Shown in pieces: positions 1 through 7,566 of a stretch of DNA of 64,000 bases. The first letter of the stretch is position 1, and each line of letters begins with the position of its first letter. The notes under the pieces are model-generated. The model had not been told where the DNA came from, did not search any database, and saw only the letters and a list, made by a program, of their open reading frames with translations. The DNA lies in assembly GCA_965250115.1 (NCBI GenBank), contig CBDFNJ010000002.1:124001-188000 (forward strand), in the 5' to 3' direction. The DNA comes from CBDFHB01 sp965250115 (GTDB lineage: Bacteria > Acidobacteriota > Vicinamibacteria > Marinacidobacterales > SMYC01). The position numbers and the translations under genes were made by a program.

Positions 1-139
1 TGGATGAGTTCGAGGTTGGCCAATTCGAAGTCCGCTCGGCCCACTCGAGAGACTCATGAAATTCACGAAATAGGCCGCTCTTTGCCTTCTCCCCACGCGC
101 GATCCAGACGTAGAACGTGGCTTCATTGATGCCCGCGAC
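1..139 (-). pseudogene. HTH-domain gene fragment (terminase small subunit-like)
   Basis: Reading the minus strand from 139 gives about 46 residues containing AGINEATFYVWIARGEKAK and then GLFREFHESLEWAE. This matches the short helix-turn-helix segment common in phage terminase small subunits and related DNA-binding proteins. The frame seems to shift near position 25, where ELANLEL appears in another frame. Its upstream part is cut off by the MITE that begins at 146 and its 3' end leaves the window. The family assignment is inference from a short stretch. Confidence 0.4.
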
Positions 140-145
140 CTCGTC

Positions 146-266
146 GTGTCCAAAAATACAAACGAACTCTAAGACCCACGCGCCCGGCCGTCGACGAGTT
201 CATCTATCATTATTATGGAGAGCTCAACCATCAAGGGCTTGGCGACGCGTTTCTGTTTTTGGACAC
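146..266 (+). mobile_element. 121-bp MITE, copy 1
   Basis: Non-autonomous element running from GTGTCCAAAAATACAAACGA to a right end finishing GTTTTTGGACAC. Between the ends lies about 60 bp homologous to the 3' coding part of the transposase at 12129-13211 (EFIYHYYGELNHQGL in translation). Five more copies of exactly 121 bp lie at 4332, 10658, 17384, 22875 and 47970. No target duplication is evident; the flanks read CGTC and AACG. Confidence 0.85.
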
Positions 267-397
267 AACGGGTGGCCCGGCATTCGACTCTCGATTATGC
301 CCGATTTGCATCCGCGCCGCCTTTCCTCTAGCATCACACCTTGTTGTAAACGGCATAAAGGGCCGGACGCACATCCCACACTGAATCATTAAACGAC

Positions 398-406
398 GAG
401 GAGGAG
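398..406 (+). promoter_or_regulatory. ribosome binding site of the DUF4399 gene
   Basis: The purine-rich GAGGAGGAG lies 8 bases before the ATG at 415 and fixes the start of the lipoprotein gene. Confidence 0.7.
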
Positions 407-414
407 ATTCCGAA

Positions 415-933
415 ATGAGGAAATACCCCCGCACCGATAATCTTTGGGGCTTTGCTGCAGTTTTGTTCTGCCTGATGGTGCTCGCTCTTGCCATCGCGTG
501 CGGCGGAGGCGGCGACTCGGGTGAGGAAGCTGCCGAGCCAGAATCGATGGAAGAGCCCATGGCTGAAGAAAGTAGTGGCGAGAGCATGGGCGCTCCGCGC
601 ATTTTCTTTATCACACCCGAGGACGGCGCCACGGTGACGTCACCGGTGAGCTTCGAGTTCGGCCACGAGAACTTCACCATCGAGCCCAAGGGCGATATTC
701 ACGAAGGCGCAGGCCACCATCACATCGGCCTCAACACCGAGTGCCTTCCTGCAGGCGAGGCGATTCCAGAAGCGGACCCGTGGGTTCACTTCGGCGATGG
801 CTCGGCGGTCATCGATATGCAACTGCCGGCGGGTCAGCACATGTTCACGATCCAGGTCGGCGATGGCGAGCACGTTACCCTCGAAGAGCCCGGCCTCTGC
901 CAAAGCATAACGATTACTGTGGAAGAAGGTTAG
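415..933 (+). CDS. DUF4399 lipoprotein
   Basis: A 172-residue exported lipoprotein. Residues 11-28 are hydrophobic and end in the lipobox LAIAC, with Cys29 as the lipidation site. A Gly then Glu/Met-rich linker (30-60) follows. The rest matches DUF4399: a beta-rich domain with the HHHIGLNT segment and the later WVHFGDG and LPAGQHMFTIQVGDGEH blocks. The family has no established biochemical role; the His cluster could bind metal, which is inference. It is monocistronic, with a MITE upstream and a strong hairpin downstream. Confidence 0.85.
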   Translation: MRKYPRTDNLWGFAAVLFCLMVLALAIACGGGGDSGEEAAEPESMEEPMAEESSGESMGAPRIFFITPEDGATVTSPVSFEFGHENFTIEPKGDIHEGAGHHHIGLNTECLPAGEAIPEADPWVHFGDGSAVIDMQLPAGQHMFTIQVGDGEHVTLEEPGLCQSITITVEEG

Positions 934-956
934 AACCGCAATATTCGATGTTGGGT

Positions 957-984
957 GTCCCTCCGCCGACCCTGGCGGAGGGAC
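957..984 (+). terminator. hairpin after the DUF4399 gene
   Basis: A perfect 11-bp inverted repeat (GTCCCTCCGCC / GGCGGAGGGAC) with a 6-base loop, 23 bases after the stop codon. No T-run follows, so it may be a processing or Rho-assisted terminator rather than a classical intrinsic one. Confidence 0.6.
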
Positions 985-1001
985 GATCTCGTCCTGTGCG
1001 G

Positions 1002-1115
1002 TTGTCCCTTCCATAAACTCGAGCTGCGTGAGATTAGCGAGCTGCCTGCAACCAGGATGCTTGGGTCGTCTTCATGTAGGACGTTTCGAGGATCGGCGTC
1101 GGCTCTACTCAGGGG
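1002..1115. repeat. dispersed repeat, copy 1
   Basis: About 114 bp starting TTGTCCCTTCCATAAACTCG recurs at 11023-11137 with scattered mismatches. Both copies sit beside transposase fragments, so it is probably the non-coding end of an insertion sequence. Confidence 0.6.
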
Positions 1116-1165
1116 TATAGGTGTAAGCTGGCGCGAAGTCCCGTAGCCGTCCCGAGCGGATCGGC

Positions 1166-1516
1166 TCAAGCAGCGGCGTGTCGAGTGTGATAATGATGGA
1201 GACCACCGACCTTTGGAATGGCTCTCACTTTGCCCATCGCCGGTGACTCTACCCGGCGAGGCTCAGGCGCGTCCTTCTCAAGCGACAAATGAGTCCGGCA
1301 CGAATGATAGTAGTCGACGTATTTGCGTAGGATTCGCTTCAGGTGCTGCTCATCAAGGACGATCACGTGGTCGAGACACTCACGTCGAATGGAGCCGATC
1401 ATCCTTTCGACGAATGGATTCTGCCACGGGGAGCGCGGTGCGGTAAGGACCTGCTCTATCCCGAGACCGTCGACGCGACTATCGAAGTACGCTCCGTAGG
1501 TCTGGTCTCGGTCCCG
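1166..1516 (-). pseudogene. rve-type transposase, C-terminal fragment
   Basis: The minus strand encodes about 116 residues: DQTYGAYFDSRVDGLGIEQV, then SPWQNPFVERMIGSIRRECL and YVDYYHSCRTHLSLEKD, ending HAAA. These are the last catalytic motifs of an integrase-core transposase of the IS3/IS481 type; the Glu of the DDE triad is in NPFVER. The 5' part is cut off at 1517 by an IS end. A second remnant of the same gene is at 4201-4331. Confidence 0.75.
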
Positions 1517-1671
1517 TCCTGTGCCAAAACTCGGCCCTTTTGAAATCGGCCATAAATCAGCAGCTTAGTGTCTGTGTTTGCGCCGGGGCCAAGAGCCGTG
1601 GGCTTTACAATCGTCTAGCCGGAGGGTGTTATCTTCAGATCCATGATGACATATTACCTGCAATTCCTACC
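1517..1671 (+). mobile_element. 5' end of an rve-type IS (TGTGCCAAAACTCGG end)
   Basis: Begins CCTGTGCCAAAACTCGGCCC and runs through about 130 bp of conserved non-coding end to the first codons of a transposase (MMTYY at 1645). It is cut at 1672 by a different IS end. The same terminal sequence recurs, solo, at about 2480-2632, 5185, 8768, 13373, 18538, 26388, 36419, 42305, 42708-43100, 44793, 46764 and 46905. No full copy is in the window. Confidence 0.7.
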
Positions 1672-1697
1672 TGTGCCTTCTATTTATTCATCCGCGT
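1672..1697 (+). repeat. solo terminal repeat of the IS21-like family
   Basis: TGTGCCTTCTATTTATTCAT plus a few bases. The same end occurs at 5265, 18309, 22043 (reverse), 32582, 36311 (reverse), 42206, 44969 (reverse) and 45243 (reverse). At 5265 it leads toward an IstA fragment, hence the family assignment. Confidence 0.55.
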
Positions 1698-1848
1698 GAT
1701 GGAGATCACGGATATACTCAGCCAGAACGTGCCCCTGGAGGACGTGCAGTATCTGGCCGGACACTCCAACCCCTCGGGCCACACAGTTCTATGACCGGCG
1801 TAGACAGCACGTCACTCGCAACATCGTGGAGCGTGTCTCGATATGAAA
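1696..1848 (+). pseudogene. tyrosine recombinase, C-terminal fragment with frameshift
   Basis: MEITDILSQNVPLEDVQYLA then GHSNPSG is the catalytic box II region of phage-type integrases (LAGH box). A one-base frameshift near 1775 separates it from QFYDRRRQHVTRNIVERVSI, which carries the catalytic Tyr (FYDRR) and the natural C-terminus. The upstream part is replaced by an IS end. Its stop codon overlaps the ATG of the thioesterase ORF at 1843. Confidence 0.7.
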
Positions 1849-2400
1849 GAAGGACCAAGGAAGAGAGACATCCTTTCGAGGCCTGCTAGCAAGAAAGCCG
1901 CTGCACGGCCTCGTTCGGCTCCCCGCAATGAACCCAAGCCGGTGCCGGTTCCTCTGCCCGAAGGTGTCCGCCACCAGCGGGCGGGTGAAACGACGGAACA
2001 TTCCGCGCATCTCGAAAAACTCAAACAACTCTTCGAGGCGGCTCCGATCAGCCGCTACCTGGGCATGACACTCAGCTATTGCGAGAACGGCGTGGCGCGC
2101 GTGCGTTTGCCGTTTCGGGCCGAGTTCGAAGAAAGGCATGGCGTCATCCACGGGGGTCTCATCGGTCTGCTGGCGGACACGGCGGGTAACTTCGCGGTGG
2201 GTTCGGTCTCGCCGGGCTCCACGGTCAAGACGGTGGAGTTCAAGATGAGCTTGCTGGCGGGAGTCCAGGAAGACCTGCTCGCCATCGGAGAGGTCGTCCG
2301 CAAGGGACGCACGCTCGCCACCTGCCGGCTCGAGGTCGTTGGGGGCAACGACCATGTGGTGGCCATCGGGCTGGCCACTTATTCCCTCCAGGCTGTTTAG
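1843..2400 (+). CDS. PaaI-family hotdog thioesterase
   Basis: A 185-residue protein whose residues about 55-185 form a single hotdog domain of the PaaI type: the HGGLIGLLADTAGNFA helix with its preceding HGVIHGG loop, a central strand VRLPFRAEF and the TVEFKMSLL strand. Members hydrolyse acyl- or phenylacyl-CoA thioesters in the cytoplasm; the substrate here is unknown. The first 54 residues are basic and low in complexity and overlap the dead integrase, so translation may begin further in. It is followed directly by IS debris, so any operon partner has been lost. Confidence 0.85.
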   Translation: MKEGPRKRDILSRPASKKAAARPRSAPRNEPKPVPVPLPEGVRHQRAGETTEHSAHLEKLKQLFEAAPISRYLGMTLSYCENGVARVRLPFRAEFEERHGVIHGGLIGLLADTAGNFAVGSVSPGSTVKTVEFKMSLLAGVQEDLLAIGEVVRKGRTLATCRLEVVGGNDHVVAIGLATYSLQAV

Positions 2401-2632
2401 CCATCTGCACCTGCTTGTTGCAGCCCAGGCGGGTCTTGAGTTTGTTTGTGTTTTTGGACACGACGCGCCGTTCTTTTTCCACGGACCTCGGGACAGATCC
2501 CAGAACGAGCAGTAAGAATTGTACGTGGTACGTCATGATGGCTCCGAAGATAACACCCTCGGGCCAGACGATTGTGAAGCCCACGGCCCTTGACCCGGTC
2601 GCAAAACACAGACTCTAAGCTGTTGATTTATG
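2401..2632. repeat. two abutting IS ends
   Basis: About 2425-2458 is a reversed left end of the GTGTCCAAAAACACAAAC family. About 2480-2632 is a reversed end of the TGTGCCAAAACTCGG family, including the transposase start region. No gene is present. Confidence 0.65.
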
Positions 2633-3920
2633 GTGTCCATCATCATTATTGGTCCGGGACTGGACTCTAGGGCCCGGACCGCCCTCGAGCACATGCTGGA
2701 GAGCGTGGTCAGCGCGCGAGGGAAGGTGCTGAGGACGAACTTCTCGGCGACCAGCCGAGTAACGCGAGCGACCAAGCTGACTCAGGCTGCCTCTCGCCAC
2801 TCGTATCGATGGTGCAGTCCACCGACTCGCGGCAGTGCGACTACTTTCGCCGTAGGAGACGGTCGGTGCGTGACCGTTCTCAAGCTCGGTGTGTCCTTGT
2901 TCAGCCCCAAGTGGCAACGGTCCTCATGATAGTAGCTGATGTAAGCTCGCACGAGCCGGATGAGATGACATGCGCCGAGAACCACCACGTGCTCAAGGAG
3001 CTCGCGACGGCAGCTGCCGACCCACCGCTCCGCGGTTCCGTTTTGCCATGGGCTGCGAAACGAAGTGCGAACGGGTTTTGTGCCCGTTGCCTTGATGAAC
3101 TCGATGACCGCAGCGTTAAAGATAAAGTCGCGATCGAAGATGAGATATCTCGGAGCGGTGTCGTAGGGAAACGCCTCGCGTAGTTGCTGAATAACCCAAG
3201 CAGACGTCGGGTGGAACGTGGCGTTGAAGTGAACGATGTGCCGACGACCGTGCTCGATGACGAAGAAGCCGTACAGCAGCCGGAGCGACGCGGTGGGCAC
3301 GGTGAACAGATCCATGGCGGCGATATCGTCTTTATGGTTGCGCAAGAAAGCCATCCATCGTTTCAGCTGGTCGGGCTCCGCGGGACGCCGCGGCAGGTAT
3401 CGCGACACCGTGCTCTCGGAGATGACGAAACCGAGCTTGGTGAGCTCAGCATGGATGCGTGGCGCCCCCCAGCCGTCTTGCGCCATCGTGCGGACGAGGC
3501 GACGAATCTCGGCATCAATCCGAGGCCGACCGGGATGGCGGCGCTGCGAGATCTTTGCCCAGTACCGTCGGAATCGGTCGCGATGCCAACGGGCTACGGT
3601 GTCCGCGTGGACGATGAGCAGGCGGCTCGCCCACACAGGCCACGAACCTCGAAGGGCAACCCAGAAAGCCCGTTCCGTGTCGTCGAGCGGTGGGCGTGGG
3701 CGCTCTTTCTTCAGCGCCGTCACTTGCTGCCGCAAAGCGACGTTCTCCAACACCAGGTCGGCGCGGCGCCGACACATCGCCCGAATGGCACGGACGCCAA
3801 GTGAGACGAGGAAGACAACAACGTTGAGCATAGCGGCGGAGTTTCGCCGTCTTCGGCCCGGAATTCAAGCGGAGCGTAAGTCCTTGATTTCGTGGGCGGA
3901 GCAGTTTTGACGATGCACAA
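2633..3920 (-). mobile_element. rve-type IS, copy 1 (near-identical copy at 28834-30120)
   Basis: About 1.29 kb shared almost base for base with 28834-30120, which fixes its limits. The imperfect terminal repeats are GTGTCCATCATCATTATTGG at the left and, read inward, GTGCATCGTCAAAACTGCTC at the right. A 5'-end fragment is at 32393-32565. It interrupts a DrmC-like gene, of which only the tail survives to the right. Confidence 0.85.
2782..3831 (-). CDS. transposase, integrase-core (rve) family
   Basis: A 349-residue single-ORF transposase. Residues 40-130 hold helix-turn-helix segments (DTVARWHRDRFRRYWAKISQ and the SESTVSRYLPRR region). The rve catalytic domain follows, with DDE residues in AAMDLFTVP, LIFDRDF and NGTAERWVG. 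The tail VGGLHHRYEWREAA resembles other IS481/IS3-like transposases here. It looks intact and probably active, since the second copy differs by only a few bases. Confidence 0.9.
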   Translation of the reverse strand: MLNVVVFLVSLGVRAIRAMCRRRADLVLENVALRQQVTALKKERPRPPLDDTERAFWVALRGSWPVWASRLLIVHADTVARWHRDRFRRYWAKISQRRHPGRPRIDAEIRRLVRTMAQDGWGAPRIHAELTKLGFVISESTVSRYLPRRPAEPDQLKRWMAFLRNHKDDIAAMDLFTVPTASLRLLYGFFVIEHGRRHIVHFNATFHPTSAWVIQQLREAFPYDTAPRYLIFDRDFIFNAAVIEFIKATGTKPVRTSFRSPWQNGTAERWVGSCRRELLEHVVVLGACHLIRLVRAYISYYHEDRCHLGLNKDTPSLRTVTHRPSPTAKVVALPRVGGLHHRYEWREAA

Positions 3921-4185
3921 CTGGCCCGGGTCGGTCCGGCCGATGATCTACTACGATCCAAGGACTCTCGAGCCAGACGGCCCATCGGGTGTGCTACACG
4001 CAAAAGCTGTTGTCGCCGATGACCAGTCGGTCTTCGTCACGTCCGCGAACCTCACCGAGGCGGCGCTCGACCGCAATATCGAGCTCGGGCTGCTGCTACG
4101 CGACCACGCGCTCGCGTTAAGCGTGTCGGCTCACTTTCGAGGTCTGATCGACGGGGGATCACTTCTCCCGTTGCCGATGGCATGA
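3921..4185 (+). pseudogene. phospholipase D-like gene tail (DrmC-like)
   Basis: About 87 residues contain the second HKD motif region LHAKAVVADDQ followed by VFVTSANLTEAALDRNIELG. That pattern is characteristic of PLD-superfamily nucleases and close in wording to the C-terminus of DrmC, an accessory gene of DISARM anti-phage systems. The N-terminal half is removed by the IS ending at 3920. No drmA, drmB or methyltransferase partner is visible here, so this is at best a relic. The DrmC assignment is from memory of the family; PLD-like is secure. Confidence 0.7.
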
Positions 4186-4200
4186 AATGAGACGAAGTAT

Positions 4201-4331
4201 CGCGTGACCAACTGGCACCTGAGGCAAATCCTACGCAAATACGTCGACTACTATCATTCGTGCCGGACTCATTTGTCGCTTGAGAAGGACGCGCCCGAGC
4301 CTCGCCGCGTAGAGTCGCCGGCGATGGCGTC
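4201..4331 (+). pseudogene. rve-type transposase fragment
   Basis: Encodes NWHLRQILRKYVDYYHSCRT plus HLSLEKDAPEPRRVESPAM, nearly identical to part of the fragment at 1166-1516. It is cut on its 3' side by the MITE that begins at 4332. Confidence 0.7.
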
Positions 4332-4452
4332 GTGTCCAAAAACACAAACGAACTCTAAGACCCGCGCGCCGGTCCGGCGCCGAGTTCATCTATCATTATC
4401 GTGGAGAGCGCAACCATCAAGGGCTTGGCAACGCCTTTGTGTTTTTGGACGC
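4332..4452 (+). mobile_element. 121-bp MITE, copy 2
   Basis: Same structure and length as the copy at 146-266. It sits at one edge of the segment duplicated in inverted orientation at 9942-10778. The right end carries one change (GGACGC for GGACAC). Confidence 0.85.
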
Positions 4453-4559
4453 GACGCGCTCCAGACTTCACCCCGCGCTTGGTCCGAACCGCACCCCGAT
4501 CTAACATGCCTGGGTTGCCAGCCGTGCGTCTACGCATGGCATAAAGGAGGTTCTCTTCG

Positions 4560-5078
4560 ATGCACAGCCAAGTGACTCGTTTTGTTGTTCTTGTCGCGAT
4601 CGCTGCTGTTGCGATGGGCGTCGTGGCGTGGGCTCAGTCTCCCCGCGGCACATCCAAAGCGACCATAGGCGGAAGCGAGGTTTCCGTGGACTACGGTCGG
4701 CCGAGTCTCCGGGGACGCGACATGCTCGGCCAAGCCCCCGTGGGTACCGTTTGGCGCACAGGCGCGGATCAATCCACCACGTTCACGACCGGGGCCGACA
4801 TCACCGTTTCCGGCACTGCGATCGCGAAGGGCGCGTACAGCTGGTTCACGAAACGAGTGAACGAAGACACGTGGCACCTAGTGTTCAACTCCCAGACCGG
4901 GCAGTGGGGCACGTCCCACGACGCCAGCCGCGACGTGGGCGAAGCCCAGCTCACGTGGAAGAAGGACGGAGACGCGACGAAACAGTTCACGATCGAGCTG
5001 TCCGGCTCCGGCAACAGCGGCGAGATCAAGCTGATGTGGGGGACCAACGTCCTGAGCGCTCCGATCGAGTCCAACTAG
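4560..5078 (+). CDS. DUF2911 secreted protein, copy A
   Basis: A 172-residue exported protein. Residues 1-26 form a signal peptide (VLVAIAAVAMGVVAWAQ). The remainder is DUF2911, a beta-sandwich family of unknown function common in Bacteroidota and Acidobacteriota, with the typical VSVDYGRPSLRGRDM opening, the GTVWRTGAD segment and the GEAQLTWKKDG strand. A strong AAAGGAGG site precedes the ATG. It differs from the inverted copy at 10032-10550 by two residues (Met19/Val, and Lys/Glu in DATKQF). Confidence 0.9.
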   Translation: MHSQVTRFVVLVAIAAVAMGVVAWAQSPRGTSKATIGGSEVSVDYGRPSLRGRDMLGQAPVGTVWRTGADQSTTFTTGADITVSGTAIAKGAYSWFTKRVNEDTWHLVFNSQTGQWGTSHDASRDVGEAQLTWKKDGDATKQFTIELSGSGNSGEIKLMWGTNVLSAPIESN

Positions 5079-5184
5079 CCGCGTTCTCGACTGGAATCCG
5101 GAGACGGCGCACTCCGTTTCACTCGCGAAGAGTGGTCGTGACTGGATCCGTGCGGGTGACTCTTGTCGCGGGAACCCCGTCCTG

Positions 5185-5403
5185 TGCCAAAACTCGGCCC
5201 TTTTGAAATAGGCCATAAATCAGAAACTTAGTGTCTGTGTTTGCGACCGGGCCAAGGGCCGTGGTGTGCCTTCTATTTATTCATCCGCGCGCACCGCACT
5301 TGATTAGTCTCCGGTCTGCCGGGACCATGCCGGCATGATTTCGTCGTTTGTTCGCGCTCTCGTCTCTGCCCGTCGGGAAGCCGCATGAGTATTTTGACCT
5401 CAC
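5185..5403. repeat. IS-end mosaic
   Basis: 5185-5260 is a solo end of the TGTGCCAAAACTCGG family. 5265-5370 is a solo end of the IS21-like TGTGCCTTCTATTTATTC family. 5385-5403 is a right end of the GGTCAAAATACTC family, reading TGAGTATTTTGACCTCACG. No gene is present. Confidence 0.6.
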
Positions 5404-5807
5404 GGCCATCGAGCTTGCCGTGGCGACGGTTCAGCTTCGCCCACAGCTCGTCATAGCTTGCGGGCCATCGTCCTTTCGCGCGCCACTGCGCAAGCGGCGT
5501 CGAGCCCGCAAGGGCACCGGGCTTGCGCTCCAACACGTCGAGGTAGTGCTCAAGCTCGTACAACGACTGGCCCCGTTCGTAGCAGCGCTCGTGTCGTGCC
5601 ACCACGCGGCCTTCGCGCCACGCTTCGACCGCCAGCGGCAGCAGCTTCACCATCACCCGCTGGCCCGGCTTCAAGGGCGTCGAGTACCAGTTCGTGCCGG
5701 CCCGAACGCAGCCTCTCTTGTCCACCGTCGTGAAGCGCTTCTCCTCGAGCTCGAAGCCCTCGTCGGCCATCGGGAGTAGGTGCACTCGCTCGAGCTCCAT
5801 TGCCCGT
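5404..5807 (-). pseudogene. IS21-family IstA transposase fragment
   Basis: The minus strand encodes about 134 residues: the GFELEEKRFTTVDKRGCV segment, then GTNWYSTPLKPGQRVMVKLL, the RVVARHERCYERG strand and the YLDVLERKPGALAGS segment. That is the C-terminal beta-barrel and tail of IstA of IS21-family elements. Both ends are replaced by termini of another IS family (5403 and 5808), and no istB helper ATPase remains. Confidence 0.8.
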
Positions 5808-6019
5808 CTGGTCAAAATACTCGAACGCCCAGCGGGTCAGCAGTTTGCACGTCTACCATCATCACGAGAGGAATCATCAAGGCAAGGAGAATCTGCTGCT
5901 GTTCCCAGCCAGCAACCAGTTACTTCAGTCCGAGCGCAAAGTGCGCTCCCGTGAACGGCTTGGCGGGCTGCTACGTTTCTACCATCGGGAAGCCGCATGA
6001 GTATTTTGACCTCACGACC
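5808..6019 (+). mobile_element. short IS derivative with GGTCAAAATACTC ends
   Basis: About 210 bp with a left end GGTCAAAATACTCGAACGCC and, read inward, a right end CGTGAGGTCAAAATACTC. Inside is the 3' end of a transposase gene (SERKVRSRERLGGLLRFYH, then REAA and stop at 6000), so it is an internal-deletion derivative of an rve-type IS. A rearranged relative lies at 11757-11880. Confidence 0.65.
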
Positions 6020-6082
6020 TCTAATCCGAAGCATCCCGGCGAGCCAGTCTTGAGTTCGTTTGTGTTTTTGGACACGACGCGG
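6020..6082 (-). repeat. solo left end of the GTGTCC family
   Basis: Reads, on the minus strand, GTGTCCAAAAACACAAACGA and then the conserved non-coding leader seen at 12030-12100. It abuts the stop codon of the DUF6508 gene. Confidence 0.6.
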
Positions 6083-7513
6083 TCAACGAAGATTCGGCCG
6101 ATATTTTTCAGCTTGGGCGGCCCGGCATATCTCTGTAGCAGCGACGGCCGCGCGCTCAGCCATGAATTGGCCAATCTGAACTACACTCACGTTCTTCGTT
6201 GCCTTGTTGATGAGAATACCCGTGGATAGTCCAACCAACAAAGCCAAGCCCGCCGGGCCGCCGGCAACTCCGACCTGCGAGACCGCCGCGAGCGTGGCAC
6301 CCGCGCCAATGCCACCTTTGAGATGACCGTCAACGAAGTCGGCATAGTCACCCGTCTGATGTGCCTTGTGAAACGCTTTGGCCAGAGCGACGACCGTGAC
6401 GATCAGCAGTAATGGATTCGCGCTCATGACCGCGGACACGCCCATCCCGCCGACGAGCTTGGAGAAGCTCTCGGTGTCGGCGCGATTCCAACGCAGCGCC
6501 GTAGCGACAACACCAATGACTCCGCAGAGCAACTCGGAGGCATCGTAGCTGTTGAGATCGTAGAACCAGTCTCTCGGGATGCGGAATTGCGATTCCAGAA
6601 ATCCGGCGACTTGGTCATATGTTGCCTTGTCCCAGTTCGCCAGCGGCAAACCCTTGACAGTCGTCATGTCCCGGAAGATTCCCTGGAGGAATCCCATCGC
6701 CTCCTCGATGATGGTGTCCTCGGGCGATGCATCCCGAACCGCCTTAATAGCCCCCGCGATGGTGTGTCCTTCGTCGAATAATCTGTGGTTGCCGCCGCCA
6801 ATGTGGGTCGCGCGGTACCTGGCATCCATCGCCTTGTCGTAGATGGTCGCCGATCCTTTTACCATGTCTTGCAACAGCCCATTCAGATCGCTGGAGAGAA
6901 CACTGGCCAACAGCGCCTGCGTTGTCGTCAGCAACCCGTCGGCGATGGAGATTGCCGAATCCCGAACCTTTCTGGATCCGGCCGTTACCCCGTCCAAAAC
7001 CGCACGGGCCGCTTCCGAGGTCCTCTTCGGGGCGGCCTGAATGGACCCCAACACCGACGATGTCGCGTCCTTGATCTTCAGTGGACCGACCGTGTTCTTG
7101 AGCTTCCTCATACGACGCCGTCGTGTCGAGAGCAGTTCGGCAGCTCGCCGAAGAATGGCGGTTATGTGACCGGACTCGAACATTGACGCAAGATGACCTT
7201 CACAGAATCGGTCCTTCCGAACGTGCACCGTCAGTAATCTCCCCAGAGTTGACAGTCGGGCGCGTCCAAGCGCTTTGGGGTCGCGATACAGCCGTTCGGC
7301 AGTCGATTGCCACGCGACCCAGTTGAAAGGGCGTATGACCCCGGATTCATGGAGAATCTCCAGCACTCGCATCGCACCTGGGTCGAAGGCGTAGAACGGG
7401 AAAGTGTCGGGTTCGGAACACCACGAGCCTGCCCGAAAGTCGGGTGCTTCGAGAATGGGCAGTGCTGTCAAGGCCAGGTCCCAATTGGCCTCCTTCTGAG
7501 ACTCAGGTTTCAT
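6083..7513 (-). CDS. DUF6508 domain fused to a putative membrane domain
   Basis: A 476-residue protein. Residues about 11-128 match DUF6508 closely: the PFNWVAWQSTAERLYRDP segment, then LLTVHVRKDRFCEGHLASMF and the ESGHITAILRR helix. Most members of that family are little more than this domain. Here a basic linker (128-140) leads to about 335 residues not recognised: an amphipathic Ala/Ser-rich stretch (150-215), a conserved-looking HRLFDEGHTIAGAIKAVRD block (243-261), then hydrophobic Gly/Ala-rich segments at about 329-341, 356-380 and 399-435 that could span a membrane. No signal peptide is seen. It stands alone between IS debris and an IS1-like element. Function unknown; a domain-plus-membrane-effector layout would fit a conflict gene, but that is inference. 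Confidence 0.75.
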   Translation of the reverse strand: MKPESQKEANWDLALTALPILEAPDFRAGSWCSEPDTFPFYAFDPGAMRVLEILHESGVIRPFNWVAWQSTAERLYRDPKALGRARLSTLGRLLTVHVRKDRFCEGHLASMFESGHITAILRRAAELLSTRRRRMRKLKNTVGPLKIKDATSSVLGSIQAAPKRTSEAARAVLDGVTAGSRKVRDSAISIADGLLTTTQALLASVLSSDLNGLLQDMVKGSATIYDKAMDARYRATHIGGGNHRLFDEGHTIAGAIKAVRDASPEDTIIEEAMGFLQGIFRDMTTVKGLPLANWDKATYDQVAGFLESQFRIPRDWFYDLNSYDASELLCGVIGVVATALRWNRADTESFSKLVGGMGVSAVMSANPLLLIVTVVALAKAFHKAHQTGDYADFVDGHLKGGIGAGATLAAVSQVGVAGGPAGLALLVGLSTGILINKATKNVSVVQIGQFMAERAAVAATEICRAAQAEKYRPNLR

Positions 7514-7566
7514 CGCTATCCTTCGGTGATGGCTTGAAGGTTGCTGGTTTTCGTTTCGCGGGCGCC

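Larger units (their letters stand above)
4332..5169 (+). repeat. inverted segmental duplication, copy A
   Basis: About 840 bp comprising a MITE, the promoter region and the whole DUF2911 gene, repeated in reverse orientation at 9942-10778 with only scattered differences. The similarity stops at the MITE on one side and at GGGAAACC-like sequence on the other. Confidence 0.85.
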
